NCBI GenBank assembly: GCA_004294135.1
Contig: RDZY01000018.1
Location: 1-64,000 of the forward strand
DNA from: Sphingobacteriia bacterium
GTDB lineage: Bacteria > Bacteroidota > Bacteroidia > Chitinophagales > Chitinophagaceae
Direction of reading: 5' to 3'
DNA length: 64,000 nt
Below the pieces are notes generated by a model. It was given only the letters and a program-made list of their open reading frames with translations, was not told where the DNA came from and ran no database searches. A program made the position numbers and the translations under genes. Below, piece after piece: positions 15,626-25,136 of the stretch (position 1 is its first letter; every line of letters starts with the position of its first letter).

Positions 15626-17956
15626 ATGACAATTAGAAAAACAATCAAAGCAGTGTTATTGCTTGCATTATTCGGTTCAGCCCAAAAAGCAATTGGGCAA
15701 AAAAACTTCACAATCAGTGGTAGTATTAAAAGTAAAAATAATGGAGAGTCCATTATTGGCGCAAGTATTAAAGTGCTCAATAGCAATTATGGCACAACCT
15801 CAAATGAGTATGGCTTTTACAGCATTTCATTAGTACCTAATACCTACCAAATTGTGTATAATGCATTAGGCAAAACGCCAGATACTTTAAGTATTAATTT
15901 AGCAAGTAATATTGAAAAAAATATTAGTCTTTTAGAAGCGAATTACGAGTTAACAAGTGTAACAGTTACTAGTAGCAAATCTTCTGGTCGTTCTGTTACT
16001 GGCTCACAGATGGGTATCGAAAAATTATCGGTGCAAGAATCCAAAAACATTCCAGTAATTTTTGGTGAAAAAGATTTATTAAAAACGATTCAATTGCTGC
16101 CAGGCATTAAACCTGCTGGTGATGGTAATAGTGGTATTTTTGTAAGAGGCGGAAGTACTGACCAAAATCAAATAATTTTAGACGAAGCCAATATTTACAA
16201 TGCATCTCATTTATTTGGTTTCTTTTCTACTTTTAATAGCGATGCTATAAAAGATATTGCTGTGTATAAAGGAGGAATGCCAGCACAATATGGAGGAAGA
16301 TTAAGCAGTGTATTGGATGTAAGAATGAATGAAGGAAACAATCAAAACACCAGTGTTAGTGGTAGCTTGGGGCTTATTAGTGGAAAGTTAAACGTTGAAG
16401 GCCCTATTCAAAAAAACAAATCTTCTTTTTTAATTTCTGGCAGAAGAACTTATGCTGATGTATTTCTAAAAATGGACGAAAAATACAAAGATAATAAATT
16501 ATTTTTTTATGATTTAAATGCCAAGCTCAACTATGAACTAGGTAAAAAAGACAAGCTTTATTTAAGTGGATATTTTGGAAAAGATTTTTTAGGATTTAAT
16601 AATCAATTTACTACCAACTGGGGTAATGGGACTGGAACTTTACGTTGGAATCATATTTTTAACAGTCGCTTATTTTTAAATACTTCAGTAATTTTTAGTA
16701 ATTACAACTATGAGTTTAAAGTTAAAAATGGCACAAACGATATAAAAATATTTTCACAAATTAGAGACTGGAATTTAAAGCAAGATTACCAGTACAGCAT
16801 CAACAATAAAAATAATTTACGTTTTGGATGGTCTAGCATTTATCATATTATTCGTCCCGGAGAAATTACAAGTAATGCCACTTCTAGTATCAACGATAAA
16901 ATTCAAGATAAAAGATACTCTTTTGAAAATGCTATTTATGTAAGTAATATGTTTAAGCCCAACAAAAATTTAAATATTACACTTGGTGCAAGGCTTAGTG
17001 CTTTTAACGTAATGGGTGGTGGCAACTTTTTTAATATTGATGAAAAGGGTAGTATTATAGATACCATTACCTATACAAAGGGAGCTGTAGTAAAAACTTA
17101 TTACAACCTTGAGCCAAGAGTTTCTATTGGCTATATGCTAAATATCAACTCATCCATCAAAGCTGCATATACTCGCAATGCTCAGTATATGCATCAAATA
17201 ACCAATTCAAATGGTTCAAATCCTTTAGACAAATGGGCAAGTACAAGTAATATAATTAAACCACAAACTAGTAACCAGTTTAGCTTAGGCTATTACTCAA
17301 ATATATTACTAAACACTTACGAATTTACTGCTGAAGCTTACTATAAAGAAATGGAAAATGTACTAGACTACAGAAATGGTGCTGACCTGTTTTTAAACGA
17401 AACCGTAGAAGCACAATTACTTTTTGGCAAAGGCAGGGCTTATGGTATAGAGTTTATGTTAAAGAAAAAAACAGGAAAACTTACTGGATGGATTAGTTAT
17501 ACCTTAAGCAAGTCGGAAAGGAAAATTATTGGTATTAATAGCAATAAATGGTACAATGCAACTCAAGATAGAACACACGATATATCAATTGTTGGAATAT
17601 ATCAGTTAAGTACAAAATGGACGCTAAGTGGAAACTTTGTTTTCTACACAGGCAGTGCTGTTACATTTCCTAAAGGTAAATACCAAGTAAATGGACAAAC
17701 TGCTTATTACTACAACAGTAGAAATGCAGATAGAATGCCTAACTACCATCGTTTAGATTTTGGTGCAACAATGCAATTGAAGAAAACAAAAAAATGGACT
17801 AAAGAATTAGTGTTTAGTTTATATAATGTATATGGCAGGGAAAATGCTTTCACCATTAATTTTCAAGACAATAAGGATAACCCAAATATTACAGAAATAA
17901 GGCAAACTAGCTTATTCCGTTGGATTCCATCTATATCATACAATTTCAAATTTTAA
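15626..17956 (+). CDS. TonB-dependent receptor with carboxypeptidase-like regulatory domain
   Basis: Outer-membrane active transporter of 776 residues. After a signal peptide (about 1-24, ending AIGQ) comes a CarboxypepD-reg-like domain (about 28-105, FTISGSIKSKNNGESIIGAS), then the plug (about 140-235, GEKDLLKTIQLLPGI, FVRGGSTDQNQIILDEANIYN) and a long beta barrel ending in an aromatic strand (SYNFKF). It is followed after 18 bp by a DUF4249 lipoprotein, a pairing typical of Bacteroidota uptake systems outside the SusC/SusD type. The substrate is unknown. Confidence 0.95.
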   Translation: MTIRKTIKAVLLLALFGSAQKAIGQKNFTISGSIKSKNNGESIIGASIKVLNSNYGTTSNEYGFYSISLVPNTYQIVYNALGKTPDTLSINLASNIEKNISLLEANYELTSVTVTSSKSSGRSVTGSQMGIEKLSVQESKNIPVIFGEKDLLKTIQLLPGIKPAGDGNSGIFVRGGSTDQNQIILDEANIYNASHLFGFFSTFNSDAIKDIAVYKGGMPAQYGGRLSSVLDVRMNEGNNQNTSVSGSLGLISGKLNVEGPIQKNKSSFLISGRRTYADVFLKMDEKYKDNKLFFYDLNAKLNYELGKKDKLYLSGYFGKDFLGFNNQFTTNWGNGTGTLRWNHIFNSRLFLNTSVIFSNYNYEFKVKNGTNDIKIFSQIRDWNLKQDYQYSINNKNNLRFGWSSIYHIIRPGEITSNATSSINDKIQDKRYSFENAIYVSNMFKPNKNLNITLGARLSAFNVMGGGNFFNIDEKGSIIDTITYTKGAVVKTYYNLEPRVSIGYMLNINSSIKAAYTRNAQYMHQITNSNGSNPLDKWASTSNIIKPQTSNQFSLGYYSNILLNTYEFTAEAYYKEMENVLDYRNGADLFLNETVEAQLLFGKGRAYGIEFMLKKKTGKLTGWISYTLSKSERKIIGINSNKWYNATQDRTHDISIVGIYQLSTKWTLSGNFVFYTGSAVTFPKGKYQVNGQTAYYYNSRNADRMPNYHRLDFGATMQLKKTKKWTKELVFSLYNVYGRENAFTINFQDNKDNPNITEIRQTSLFRWIPSISYNFKF

Positions 17957-17974
17957 TCAACCAATAGTAAAGAA

Positions 17975-18772
17975 ATGAGAAAAATATATTCAATCTTATA
18001 CACAGCATTACTTGTATTTGCATTAACAAGTTGCGAAAAAATAATAGACCTAAATCTAAATACTACTGCTCCAATAATAGTGGTAGATGGTCAAGTAACA
18101 AATAGTTTAACAGTAGGCAGCATTGTAAAACTATCTTATACAAATAAAGTAAAATCCGACAATAGCATTCTGCCATTACTTGGTGCTATTGTTACTATAC
18201 AAGAAGACAATGGCACGGTTTATTCCTTACCAGAAGTAGCTAGTGGTATTTACCGAAACCTAAGTTTAGTGGGCATTACAGGCAAAACATATCATCTTAA
18301 AGTGGTAACAAATGGCAATACACTTACGTCAAGTTCAAAGATGCCAGTAATGGTAAATTTTGATTCTTTGGTAGTAGAAGATTTTCCAAATTTTGGTAAA
18401 ACAGTAAAAGTGGCAACTCCTTTTTACAACGACCCAAAAGGACTAGGCAATAATTATAATTTTTCTATATTTAAAAATGGAAGATTAATAAAAGATGCTT
18501 TTGCCTACGATGATTTATTTATTGATGGTAAAAAAGTTACCTTCCCTTTAATTTATTCAAGAGAAAATGATGAGTTTAAAAAAGGAGATATAATTGAAGT
18601 AACAATGAATTGTATCGACTTTGCCAATTATAAATATTGGTTTAGTTTTACTCAATCTTCAACTGGTAGTCCCCTTGCGGTTCCAGACAATCCTATGAGT
18701 AATATTAAGGGAAACGCTATCGGTGTATTTGGTGCAAATACTTATCAAAAAAGAAAGGTAGTAATACCATAA
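17975..18772 (+). CDS. DUF4249 family outer-membrane lipoprotein
   Basis: A 265-residue lipoprotein with a type II signal peptide; the lipobox reads LTSC with the acylated cysteine at about residue 20. The mature sequence (KIIDLNL, IVVDGQVTN, then a beta-rich domain) matches DUF4249 proteins, which accompany TonB-dependent receptors. It starts 18 bp after the receptor gene and ends before a hairpin at 18813, so the two form one transcription unit. Its likely role is substrate capture or plug gating at the cell surface, inferred from gene pairing only. Confidence 0.85.
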   Translation: MRKIYSILYTALLVFALTSCEKIIDLNLNTTAPIIVVDGQVTNSLTVGSIVKLSYTNKVKSDNSILPLLGAIVTIQEDNGTVYSLPEVASGIYRNLSLVGITGKTYHLKVVTNGNTLTSSSKMPVMVNFDSLVVEDFPNFGKTVKVATPFYNDPKGLGNNYNFSIFKNGRLIKDAFAYDDLFIDGKKVTFPLIYSRENDEFKKGDIIEVTMNCIDFANYKYWFSFTQSSTGSPLAVPDNPMSNIKGNAIGVFGANTYQKRKVVIP

Positions 18773-18812
18773 AAGAAAATAGTTGACCTTTTAACCAGTT
18801 CGAATTATAAAT

Positions 18813-18841
18813 AAGGTGCAAAGAGGATATTTTTGCACCTT
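18813..18841. terminator. Hairpin between convergent genes
   Basis: AAGGTGCAAA (18813-18822) and TTTGCACCTT (18832-18841) form a perfect 10-bp stem with a 9-nt loop. It lies between the end of the DUF4249 gene and the end of the convergent GMC gene, so it may stop transcription from both sides, although the flanking T-runs are short. Confidence 0.6.
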
Positions 18842-18911
18842 GTTTATTTAAAAGATTTCCACCCGACCAGTCTTAGAAATAAATTGCTTTTCCAAATGGG
18901 TTAAGCAATTA

Positions 18912-20621
18912 TTACAATGCTCCTTTTTTCATTTGCTCCACTGCATAATCAACAGCTCTTGCCGTAAATGCCATATAAGTTAGGGATGGATTTTGTGTAG
19001 ACGTAGATGTCATACAAGCGCCATCGGTTACAAATACATTTTTGCAAGTATGAAACTGATTCCATTTATTTAAAAGCGATGTTTTTGAATCATTGCCCAT
19101 TCTTACCCCCCCCATTTCGTGTATATCCAATCCAGGAGCCTGTTTGGTATCATACGTGCTGATATTTTTGAACCCTGCTTTTGAATACATATCCGTCATT
19201 TGTTCAAAAAAATCTTTCATCATTTTCGCATCATTATCATCATAGTCAATATTTGTTTTTAGCAACGGCATTCCCCACTCATCTTTTTTATCCGCATCTA
19301 AACTTAATGTATTGGTTATTTTAGGTATGGTTTCACCCATCATATGTGATCCCACTCGCCAGTTTCCTAATGTGTTGATATGTAAGTTTTCTTTTAGTTT
19401 TTCTCCAAATCCATCTGAACTGCTATTAAACGGCCTCGATGCAGTAAACCCTGCAGCATACCCCCTTAAAAAATCCGTCTCTTGTTTTAATACATTTCTA
19501 AATCGAGGGAAATAAGCACTAGTAGTGGACTGACCATCGGTTGTACTATCTAAAAAACCTTCATATTCAGCCGAAATTCGAGCCCGATAATTGTGAAAAG
19601 CAACATACTTTCCTAAGAGACCATTATCATTTCCAAAACCATTGGGATAACGATTGGATGTTGAATTAAGCAATAATAAATTGGTATTGAAAGCGGCTGC
19701 ATTTACAAAGATCACACTGGCATAATATTCAGTCGCTTTTTTAGTAATGGAATCAATTACCCTAACACCAGTGGCTTTGCCTTTTTTATCATCATAAATA
19801 ATGGAATGCACCACTGAATTAGTACGTAGAGTCATCTTTCCTGTTTTCTGCGCCCAAGGAAGTGTAGACGAATTACTGCTGAAATATCCACCAAAGGGAC
19901 AACCTCTTTGGCAAAGATTCCTTTTCTGACATTGTCCCCTACCCTGTTCTAAATGAATTGGCTGCGGCTCTGTTAAATGCGCACAACGGCCATATATAAT
20001 ATCTCTATTCTTATAATTTTTTGCAACAAAACCTTTGAAATAATTTTCAACACAATTCAAATCTAATGGAGGCAAAAATTCTCCGTCTGGTAAATGTGCC
20101 AACCCATCTTTATTACCAGAGATTCCTACAAATTTTTCAACATAACTGTACCAAGGTGCAATATCCTTGTAACGAATAGGCCAATCAACCGCAAAATCAT
20201 CCCTTGCAGGTCCTTCAAAATCAAAATCACTCCAACGCTGGGTTTGCCTTGCCCACATTAATGATTTACCCCCTGTTTGGTAGCCCCTAATCCAATCAAA
20301 GGGTTTATCTTGCTGATATGGATGTTCGGTATCTTTTACAAAAAAGTGCATGGCATCTTCCTTATAAGCATAGCAGCGACTAATAGAAGGATTGTCTTTT
20401 TGAACAGCATAAGGCACTTCACCCCGATGTTCAAACTCCCAAGGAAGCATATTGGTGGTTGGATAATCTTTTAAATGTTTAACCTCCCTACCTCTTTCAA
20501 GCACCAAAGTTGTTAGTCCTTTTTCTGTAAACTCTTTGGCAGCCCAGCCTCCACTCATTCCAGACCCTATTACAATGGCATCGTAAATATGATTTTTTTC
20601 AGCATCCTTAATATCACCCAT
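18912..20621 (-). CDS. GMC-family oxidoreductase, sugar/gluconate dehydrogenase-like large subunit
   Basis: A 569-residue flavoprotein. The FAD motif IGSGMSGGWAAKEF lies at about residues 18-31; the active-site region has HEMGGVRMG and, near the end, the asparagine of STQNPSLTYMAFTARA. A cysteine-rich stretch (CQKRNLCQRGCPFGGYF, about 233-249) is typical of the subfamily that works with a gluconate 2-dehydrogenase subunit 3-like protein. That partner gene lies directly upstream, 9 bp away on the same strand. Likely a periplasmic sugar or polyol dehydrogenase passing electrons to the respiratory chain; it has no signal peptide of its own, so export with the Tat-bearing partner is inferred. Confidence 0.9.
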   Translation of the reverse strand: MGDIKDAEKNHIYDAIVIGSGMSGGWAAKEFTEKGLTTLVLERGREVKHLKDYPTTNMLPWEFEHRGEVPYAVQKDNPSISRCYAYKEDAMHFFVKDTEHPYQQDKPFDWIRGYQTGGKSLMWARQTQRWSDFDFEGPARDDFAVDWPIRYKDIAPWYSYVEKFVGISGNKDGLAHLPDGEFLPPLDLNCVENYFKGFVAKNYKNRDIIYGRCAHLTEPQPIHLEQGRGQCQKRNLCQRGCPFGGYFSSNSSTLPWAQKTGKMTLRTNSVVHSIIYDDKKGKATGVRVIDSITKKATEYYASVIFVNAAAFNTNLLLLNSTSNRYPNGFGNDNGLLGKYVAFHNYRARISAEYEGFLDSTTDGQSTTSAYFPRFRNVLKQETDFLRGYAAGFTASRPFNSSSDGFGEKLKENLHINTLGNWRVGSHMMGETIPKITNTLSLDADKKDEWGMPLLKTNIDYDDNDAKMMKDFFEQMTDMYSKAGFKNISTYDTKQAPGLDIHEMGGVRMGNDSKTSLLNKWNQFHTCKNVFVTDGACMTSTSTQNPSLTYMAFTARAVDYAVEQMKKGAL

Positions 20622-20630
20622 AAAATAATT

Positions 20631-21179
20631 TTAGCTTGCTTTTACTGATTTTTTTACTGGCACACAGCCATGAAAGCGTCCCGGTATCATTTCATACCCT
20701 TGCACTTTGGTCATAAAATATTCGGAACTAGTATACGCTTGAACAATATGTTTCTTAAAAGTAAAATAAAAGAATTCGAGGGGTTCTTTATTTACCTTTT
20801 CTAATTCAATGGTTGTAAGTAACGATGCTTTCTGAGCTTCATCACAAATAACAAATGATTTTTGCATGGATTCTTTTGCATAAGATTCAAACTGCTCCAA
20901 CCCTTCCATGAATTTTTTTTGCGCTTCGGGGCTGTAGCAATCGTCTAGCATCTTAACTGCGAATGCACTTGCTGCTAATTCTTTAGCACCCTGTGTATTC
21001 GTTTTGGGCAGTATTGATTCTGATAAGGCCAATAGCAGGGCCTCTGAATCTGCATTTAGCTGAATATTTTTCAGTGGTATTGCAGCATTAGATAGCTTTT
21101 GTTTACAAGCGGGTAATAACAGAACACCTGCTGAAATTACAGCAAAATGTTTCAATAAATGTCGTCTATGGAGTTGCAT
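20631..21179 (-). CDS. Gluconate 2-dehydrogenase subunit 3-like protein with Tat/lipoprotein signal
   Basis: A 182-residue small subunit. The N terminus has a twin-arginine motif (HRRHLLK, residues 4-10), a hydrophobic stretch and a lipobox-like LPAC with cysteine at about residue 25, so it appears exported folded and lipid-anchored. The body (ESILPKTNTQGAKELAASAF and YFTFKKHIVQAYTSSEYFM) matches the gluconate 2-dehydrogenase subunit 3 family. It precedes its GMC partner by 9 bp. Family knowledge suggests it carries the large subunit through the Tat system; this is inferred here. Confidence 0.87.
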   Translation of the reverse strand: MQLHRRHLLKHFAVISAGVLLLPACKQKLSNAAIPLKNIQLNADSEALLLALSESILPKTNTQGAKELAASAFAVKMLDDCYSPEAQKKFMEGLEQFESYAKESMQKSFVICDEAQKASLLTTIELEKVNKEPLEFFYFTFKKHIVQAYTSSEYFMTKVQGYEMIPGRFHGCVPVKKSVKAS

Positions 21180-21290
21180 GGCAGAACAAGTTAATCAATT
21201 TAGAAAGCAGTAATTATTATTTATTTTGTACCATAATTCCCCTAAGATAAATCTTTCTACAGGAAAAGAATACCATATAAGTTATAAAAA

Positions 21291-22757
21291 TTAACCCAGT
21301 TGATCTAATACCAGTTTTTTTACTTCATTCAGTGCAATCCGCTCCTGCTTCATAGAATCTCTGTAGCGAATAGTTACCATATTATCTTCTTTAGTCTGAT
21401 GATCAATAGTTACACAAAACGGTGTACCTATTGCATCCTGTCTTCTATATCGCTTTCCAATTGCATCTTTCTCTTCATAAAAACATTTAAACGATGCCTT
21501 GCATTCCTCCATTAACGCAATGGCTATTTCTGGCAGTCCATCTTTTTTTACCAATGGTAGTATAGCCAATTTATTTGGCGCTATGCGTGGAGGTATTTTT
21601 AGTACTACCCTACTATCGGTTGTGCCATCTTCTTTTGGAATAATCTCTTCTGCGTAAGCATTACACATAATCAATAAGAACATCCGATCCAATCCTATTG
21701 ATGTTTCTACCACATAAGGAATATAATTTCCAAAAGGTTTTCCGGTGGTTTCGTCTAAATCATTGTCAAAATACTGCTGCTTCTTTTTACTGAATGTTTG
21801 ATGGCTCTTCAAATCGAAATCTGTTCTGCTATGTATCCCTTCTACCTCTTTAAAACCAAAAGGAAATTCATATTCAATATCCAATGCTGCATCTGCATAA
21901 TGAGCCAGCTTCACATGATCATGATATCGGTATTTTTCTGCTGGTAATCCGAGACTCAAATGCCATTTCATTCTTGCTTCTTTCCAGAAATTATACCATT
22001 GCATTTGTGTGCCTGGCCGCACAAAAAACTGCATTTCCATCTGCTCAAATTCTCGCATACGGAAAATAAATTGTCGCGCCACAATTTCATTCCTAAAAGC
22101 TTTCCCTGTTTGTGCTATTCCAAAAGGAATTTTCATGCGCGCTGTTTTCTGCACATTCAGAAAATTCACAAATATGCCTTGTGCAGTTTCTGGTCTTAAA
22201 TAAATGGTATCCGCATCTTCTGCTACTGAACCCAGTTGGGTAGAAAACATCAGGTTAAACTGGCGAATATCGGTCCAGTTTGCAGTTTTACTTACCCCAC
22301 AAACTATTTTCTCGTCTACAATCAGCGTTTTTAAAGTAATATAATCGTCTGCGGCAAGTAAGCGTTCCATTTCGGCTAATAAAGCCGCTGCCTTCTCTAA
22401 CGCTCCTTTTTCCTTTAATTCATCTACCCTAGCTTCAACCAAATGATCTACTCGGTATCTTTTCTGACTGTCTTTATTGTCAATCATCGGATCGCTGAAA
22501 TTATCCACGTGTCCGCTTGCTTTCCAAGTAGTGGGGTGCATAAAAATAGCGGCATCAATACCCACAATATTATCGTTTAACTGCGTCATACTCTTCCACC
22601 AGTAGTCGCGAATATTTTTTTTCAGCTCACTCCCATTGGGGCCATAATCGTAAACAGCACTTAGTCCATCATAAATTTCACTACTTGGAAATACAAACCC
22701 ATACTCTTTGGCATGGGATATAATTGCTTGGAAGGTGTTTTCAGTTGCATTGCTCAT
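21291..22757 (-). CDS. glyS: Glycyl-tRNA synthetase, dimeric (single-chain) type
   Basis: Charges tRNA-Gly. At 488 residues it is the alpha2 class II type, not the alpha2beta2 type. Class II motifs are visible: DYGPNGSELKKNIRDYWW near residue 33, LRPETAQGIFVNF and FRNEIVARQFIFRMREFEQMEMQFF in the centre, and GLDRMFLLIM for motif 3. The C-terminal anticodon-binding domain follows (APNKLAILPL onward). The start at 22757 (MSNATENTFQ) fits the family. It stands alone, divergent from the aminopeptidase gene across 78 bp. Confidence 0.97.
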   Translation of the reverse strand: MSNATENTFQAIISHAKEYGFVFPSSEIYDGLSAVYDYGPNGSELKKNIRDYWWKSMTQLNDNIVGIDAAIFMHPTTWKASGHVDNFSDPMIDNKDSQKRYRVDHLVEARVDELKEKGALEKAAALLAEMERLLAADDYITLKTLIVDEKIVCGVSKTANWTDIRQFNLMFSTQLGSVAEDADTIYLRPETAQGIFVNFLNVQKTARMKIPFGIAQTGKAFRNEIVARQFIFRMREFEQMEMQFFVRPGTQMQWYNFWKEARMKWHLSLGLPAEKYRYHDHVKLAHYADAALDIEYEFPFGFKEVEGIHSRTDFDLKSHQTFSKKKQQYFDNDLDETTGKPFGNYIPYVVETSIGLDRMFLLIMCNAYAEEIIPKEDGTTDSRVVLKIPPRIAPNKLAILPLVKKDGLPEIAIALMEECKASFKCFYEEKDAIGKRYRRQDAIGTPFCVTIDHQTKEDNMVTIRYRDSMKQERIALNEVKKLVLDQLG

Positions 22758-22835
22758 AGAGCTGCAAAAATAAGACTTTTAGTCGGCCAGTTTTACCTAA
22801 AAAAAGTTAGTTTTATCCTTTAAAAAATAATTCTG

Positions 22836-24245
22836 ATGCATAAAATACTGATAATTGGCTTATTTCTATCGCTTGCAAGCCTAGAAATCATTTCTGCACA
22901 AGCAACTGGCAACTATCCGACTGATTACCTTAGTCCCGAATTTCACGCGGGTAGAAGGGCTGCTTTTAGAGAAAAAATGAGTGAGAATACCGTCGCTATT
23001 TTCTTTGCAGCCCAAGTGAGATTGAGGAATAACGACGTAGATTACCAATATGCTCAAAGTAAAAATTTTTATTATTTTACGGGACTAGAAGAGCCCAATT
23101 CCATGCTGATACTTTTTAAATCACCTACTACCCTTTTGGGGAAAACAGGAACCGATTTTATTTTTGTACAGAATAGGGATCCATTAAAAGAAATGTGGAC
23201 TGGCAAAATTTTAGGGGTAGATGGGGTGAAGGAAAAATATAAACTAGAAAATGTTTTTACCAGCACCCAATTCAACGCAAGTGTATTTAATTTAAAGCAA
23301 TACGATTCTGTACTCTCCCTTTTTAGAACAGAAGATATTTTTGAAACCTATACGCGCAGTCCCAATGAACTTGCTCGTATGGCTGCTATTGTTGACAGTT
23401 CCATTAAAGAAAACAAGCAACCTATTGCTGCGCGTAATACGATGCAGATAATGACTACATTAAGGGGCGTAAAAGAGCCAGAGGAAATTAGCTTATTAGA
23501 GAAAGCAAGTATCATGAGTTGCGAAGGCCACAACGAAGTAATGCGCGCAGTAAAGCCCGGCATGAAAGAATACCAGGCCCAGGCGATTATGGAATATTTC
23601 TTTAAGAAAAATGGCTCTGAATATCCGGGCTATCCCAGCATTAATGGGGCTGCTGAAAACGCTTGTGTATTACATTATATTTCTAATTTACGCACCATGC
23701 AATCGGGCGATTTACTCCTCAGTGATTGTGCTGCCGAATACCACGGTTATACCGCAGATATTACCCGTACCATTCCCATAAATGGCAAATTTTCGCCCGA
23801 ACAGAAATTAATTTATGAGCTTGTTTTAGCCGCACAAGATTCAGCCATTGCTGTATGCAAACCTGGCACTCCATTTAGCAGTATTGACGAGACCGCAAGA
23901 AGGGTGGTGAATAGGGGATTAATTAAATTAGGCATTGCTGCAAACGATGCTGCAGCCCGCACCTATTTTCCTCACGGCACTTCACACCATTTAGGGTTGG
24001 ATGTGCACGATCTTGGATTGAGGGGTAAAAACCCACTCGTTGCTGGTAATTTTGTTACGGTTGAGCCAGGTATTTATATTCCACCGGGCAGTAAATGCGA
24101 TCAAAAATGGTGGAATATAGGTGTTCGAATAGAAGATGATATTTTAATTACCAAAGATGGTAATCGCAACTTATCTGAGTCTTCACCTAGAACCGTTGCC
24201 CAAATAGAAAAAATGGCTAAACAGCAAAGTGTATTTTCGAAATAG
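22836..24245 (+). CDS. pepP: Xaa-Pro aminopeptidase (M24B), secreted
   Basis: A 469-residue metallopeptidase removing N-terminal residues before proline. A signal peptide (about 1-21, LASLEIISAQ) indicates export, unlike the cytoplasmic E. coli PepP. The N-terminal creatinase-like domain covers about 25-190. The dinuclear metal site is complete in the C-terminal pita-bread domain: D in LLSDCAAEY, D in YTADITRT, H in FPHGTSHHLGLDVHD, E in VEPGIYI and E in RIEDDILIT. It converges with the MazG-like gene with only 2 bp between stops. Confidence 0.93.
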   Translation: MHKILIIGLFLSLASLEIISAQATGNYPTDYLSPEFHAGRRAAFREKMSENTVAIFFAAQVRLRNNDVDYQYAQSKNFYYFTGLEEPNSMLILFKSPTTLLGKTGTDFIFVQNRDPLKEMWTGKILGVDGVKEKYKLENVFTSTQFNASVFNLKQYDSVLSLFRTEDIFETYTRSPNELARMAAIVDSSIKENKQPIAARNTMQIMTTLRGVKEPEEISLLEKASIMSCEGHNEVMRAVKPGMKEYQAQAIMEYFFKKNGSEYPGYPSINGAAENACVLHYISNLRTMQSGDLLLSDCAAEYHGYTADITRTIPINGKFSPEQKLIYELVLAAQDSAIAVCKPGTPFSSIDETARRVVNRGLIKLGIAANDAAARTYFPHGTSHHLGLDVHDLGLRGKNPLVAGNFVTVEPGIYIPPGSKCDQKWWNIGVRIEDDILITKDGNRNLSESSPRTVAQIEKMAKQQSVFSK

Positions 24246-24247
24246 GT

Positions 24248-24598
24248 TTAGCTGAGTTTTTCATTCTGTTTGTGTCGATCTTGATCTCTGAGCGATTTTT
24301 TTTCGATGTTTTTTTTCAGTGCATCCGTAAGATTTACGCCTGTTTGATTGGCCAAGCATATAAGTACCCATAGTATATCAGCCATTTCATCGGAGAGTTC
24401 CTTACCCTGATCGGATGCTTTGAAAGATTGTTCCCCGTATTGGCGAACCATAAGGCGACTCAATTCACCAACCTCCTCCATCAAAATGCCGAGGTTGGTG
24501 AGTTCATTGAAGTATCGAACCCCAATGGTTTTTATCCATTCATCTACCATTAATTGCGCTTCATCTATCGTCATTGTGCTTTGTTTTTTTGAATTCAT
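24248..24598 (-). CDS. MazG-like nucleotide pyrophosphohydrolase
   Basis: A 116-residue all-alpha NTP pyrophosphatase. The metal-binding EExxE-type motif (MEEVGELSRL) and the second acidic motif (DEMADILWVLICLANQTG) are both present. Length corresponds to a single MazG domain, about half of E. coli MazG. The family cleaves nucleoside triphosphates to the monophosphate and pyrophosphate; the precise substrate cannot be told. Stands alone on the minus strand. Confidence 0.88.
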   Translation of the reverse strand: MNSKKQSTMTIDEAQLMVDEWIKTIGVRYFNELTNLGILMEEVGELSRLMVRQYGEQSFKASDQGKELSDEMADILWVLICLANQTGVNLTDALKKNIEKKSLRDQDRHKQNEKLS

Positions 24599-24725
24599 TA
24601 CAACGGTTAGTGGTTAGTCATTTATCAGCTCCATTTTATATCAGTCCCCAAAATACCCGTCTCCAAAAGCCTACTCTTTAAATTACTATACACTTGCTAT
24701 GCTCTTTTATCCGAAATTTGGGATA

Positions 24726-25136
24726 ATGAAGATAGATATAAGCCGCGAAATTCAATTTCAAACTGCCAGAAGCGGTGGAAAAGGCGGTCAGAACGTAAAT
24801 AAAGTAGAAACGATGGTAGAAGGCCGGTGGATGCCAGATGGTTCACCACTCTTCTCTGTGGAAGCCATTGAGTTGATTAAAACAAAACTGTATAATAAAA
24901 TTACTGCTGAAGGTTTTTTATTGGTGAAATCACAAACAGAAAGATCACAGTTGGGTAATAAGGAAAAAGTGATTGATAAAATGAACCAGATGGTGGCAAA
25001 AGCTTTGGAAAAACAACGTCCGAGAAAAGCAACTGCTCCCACAAAAGCGGCAAAAGAAAAAAGACTAGAATCGAAAAAAAAGCACACGCTAACCAAATTA
25101 TTCAGACAAAAGATTGATAAAAACAAGCACTGGTAA
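24726..25136 (+). CDS. arfB: Peptidyl-tRNA hydrolase ArfB (alternative ribosome rescue)
   Basis: A 136-residue stop-codon-independent rescue factor. It has the release-factor catalytic motif in SGGKGGQNVNKVET (GGQ at about residues 19-21) and the lysine-rich C-terminal tail (AAKEKRLESKKKHTLTKLFRQ broken by a few residues) that enters the mRNA channel of stalled ribosomes. It lacks release-factor domains 1, 2 and 4. The ATG at 24726 (MKIDISREIQF) is chosen over one 27 bp upstream because the family begins directly with this strand. Its stop codon is immediately followed by the next ATG, so the MbnP-like gene is probably co-transcribed. Confidence 0.93.
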   Translation: MKIDISREIQFQTARSGGKGGQNVNKVETMVEGRWMPDGSPLFSVEAIELIKTKLYNKITAEGFLLVKSQTERSQLGNKEKVIDKMNQMVAKALEKQRPRKATAPTKAAKEKRLESKKKHTLTKLFRQKIDKNKHW

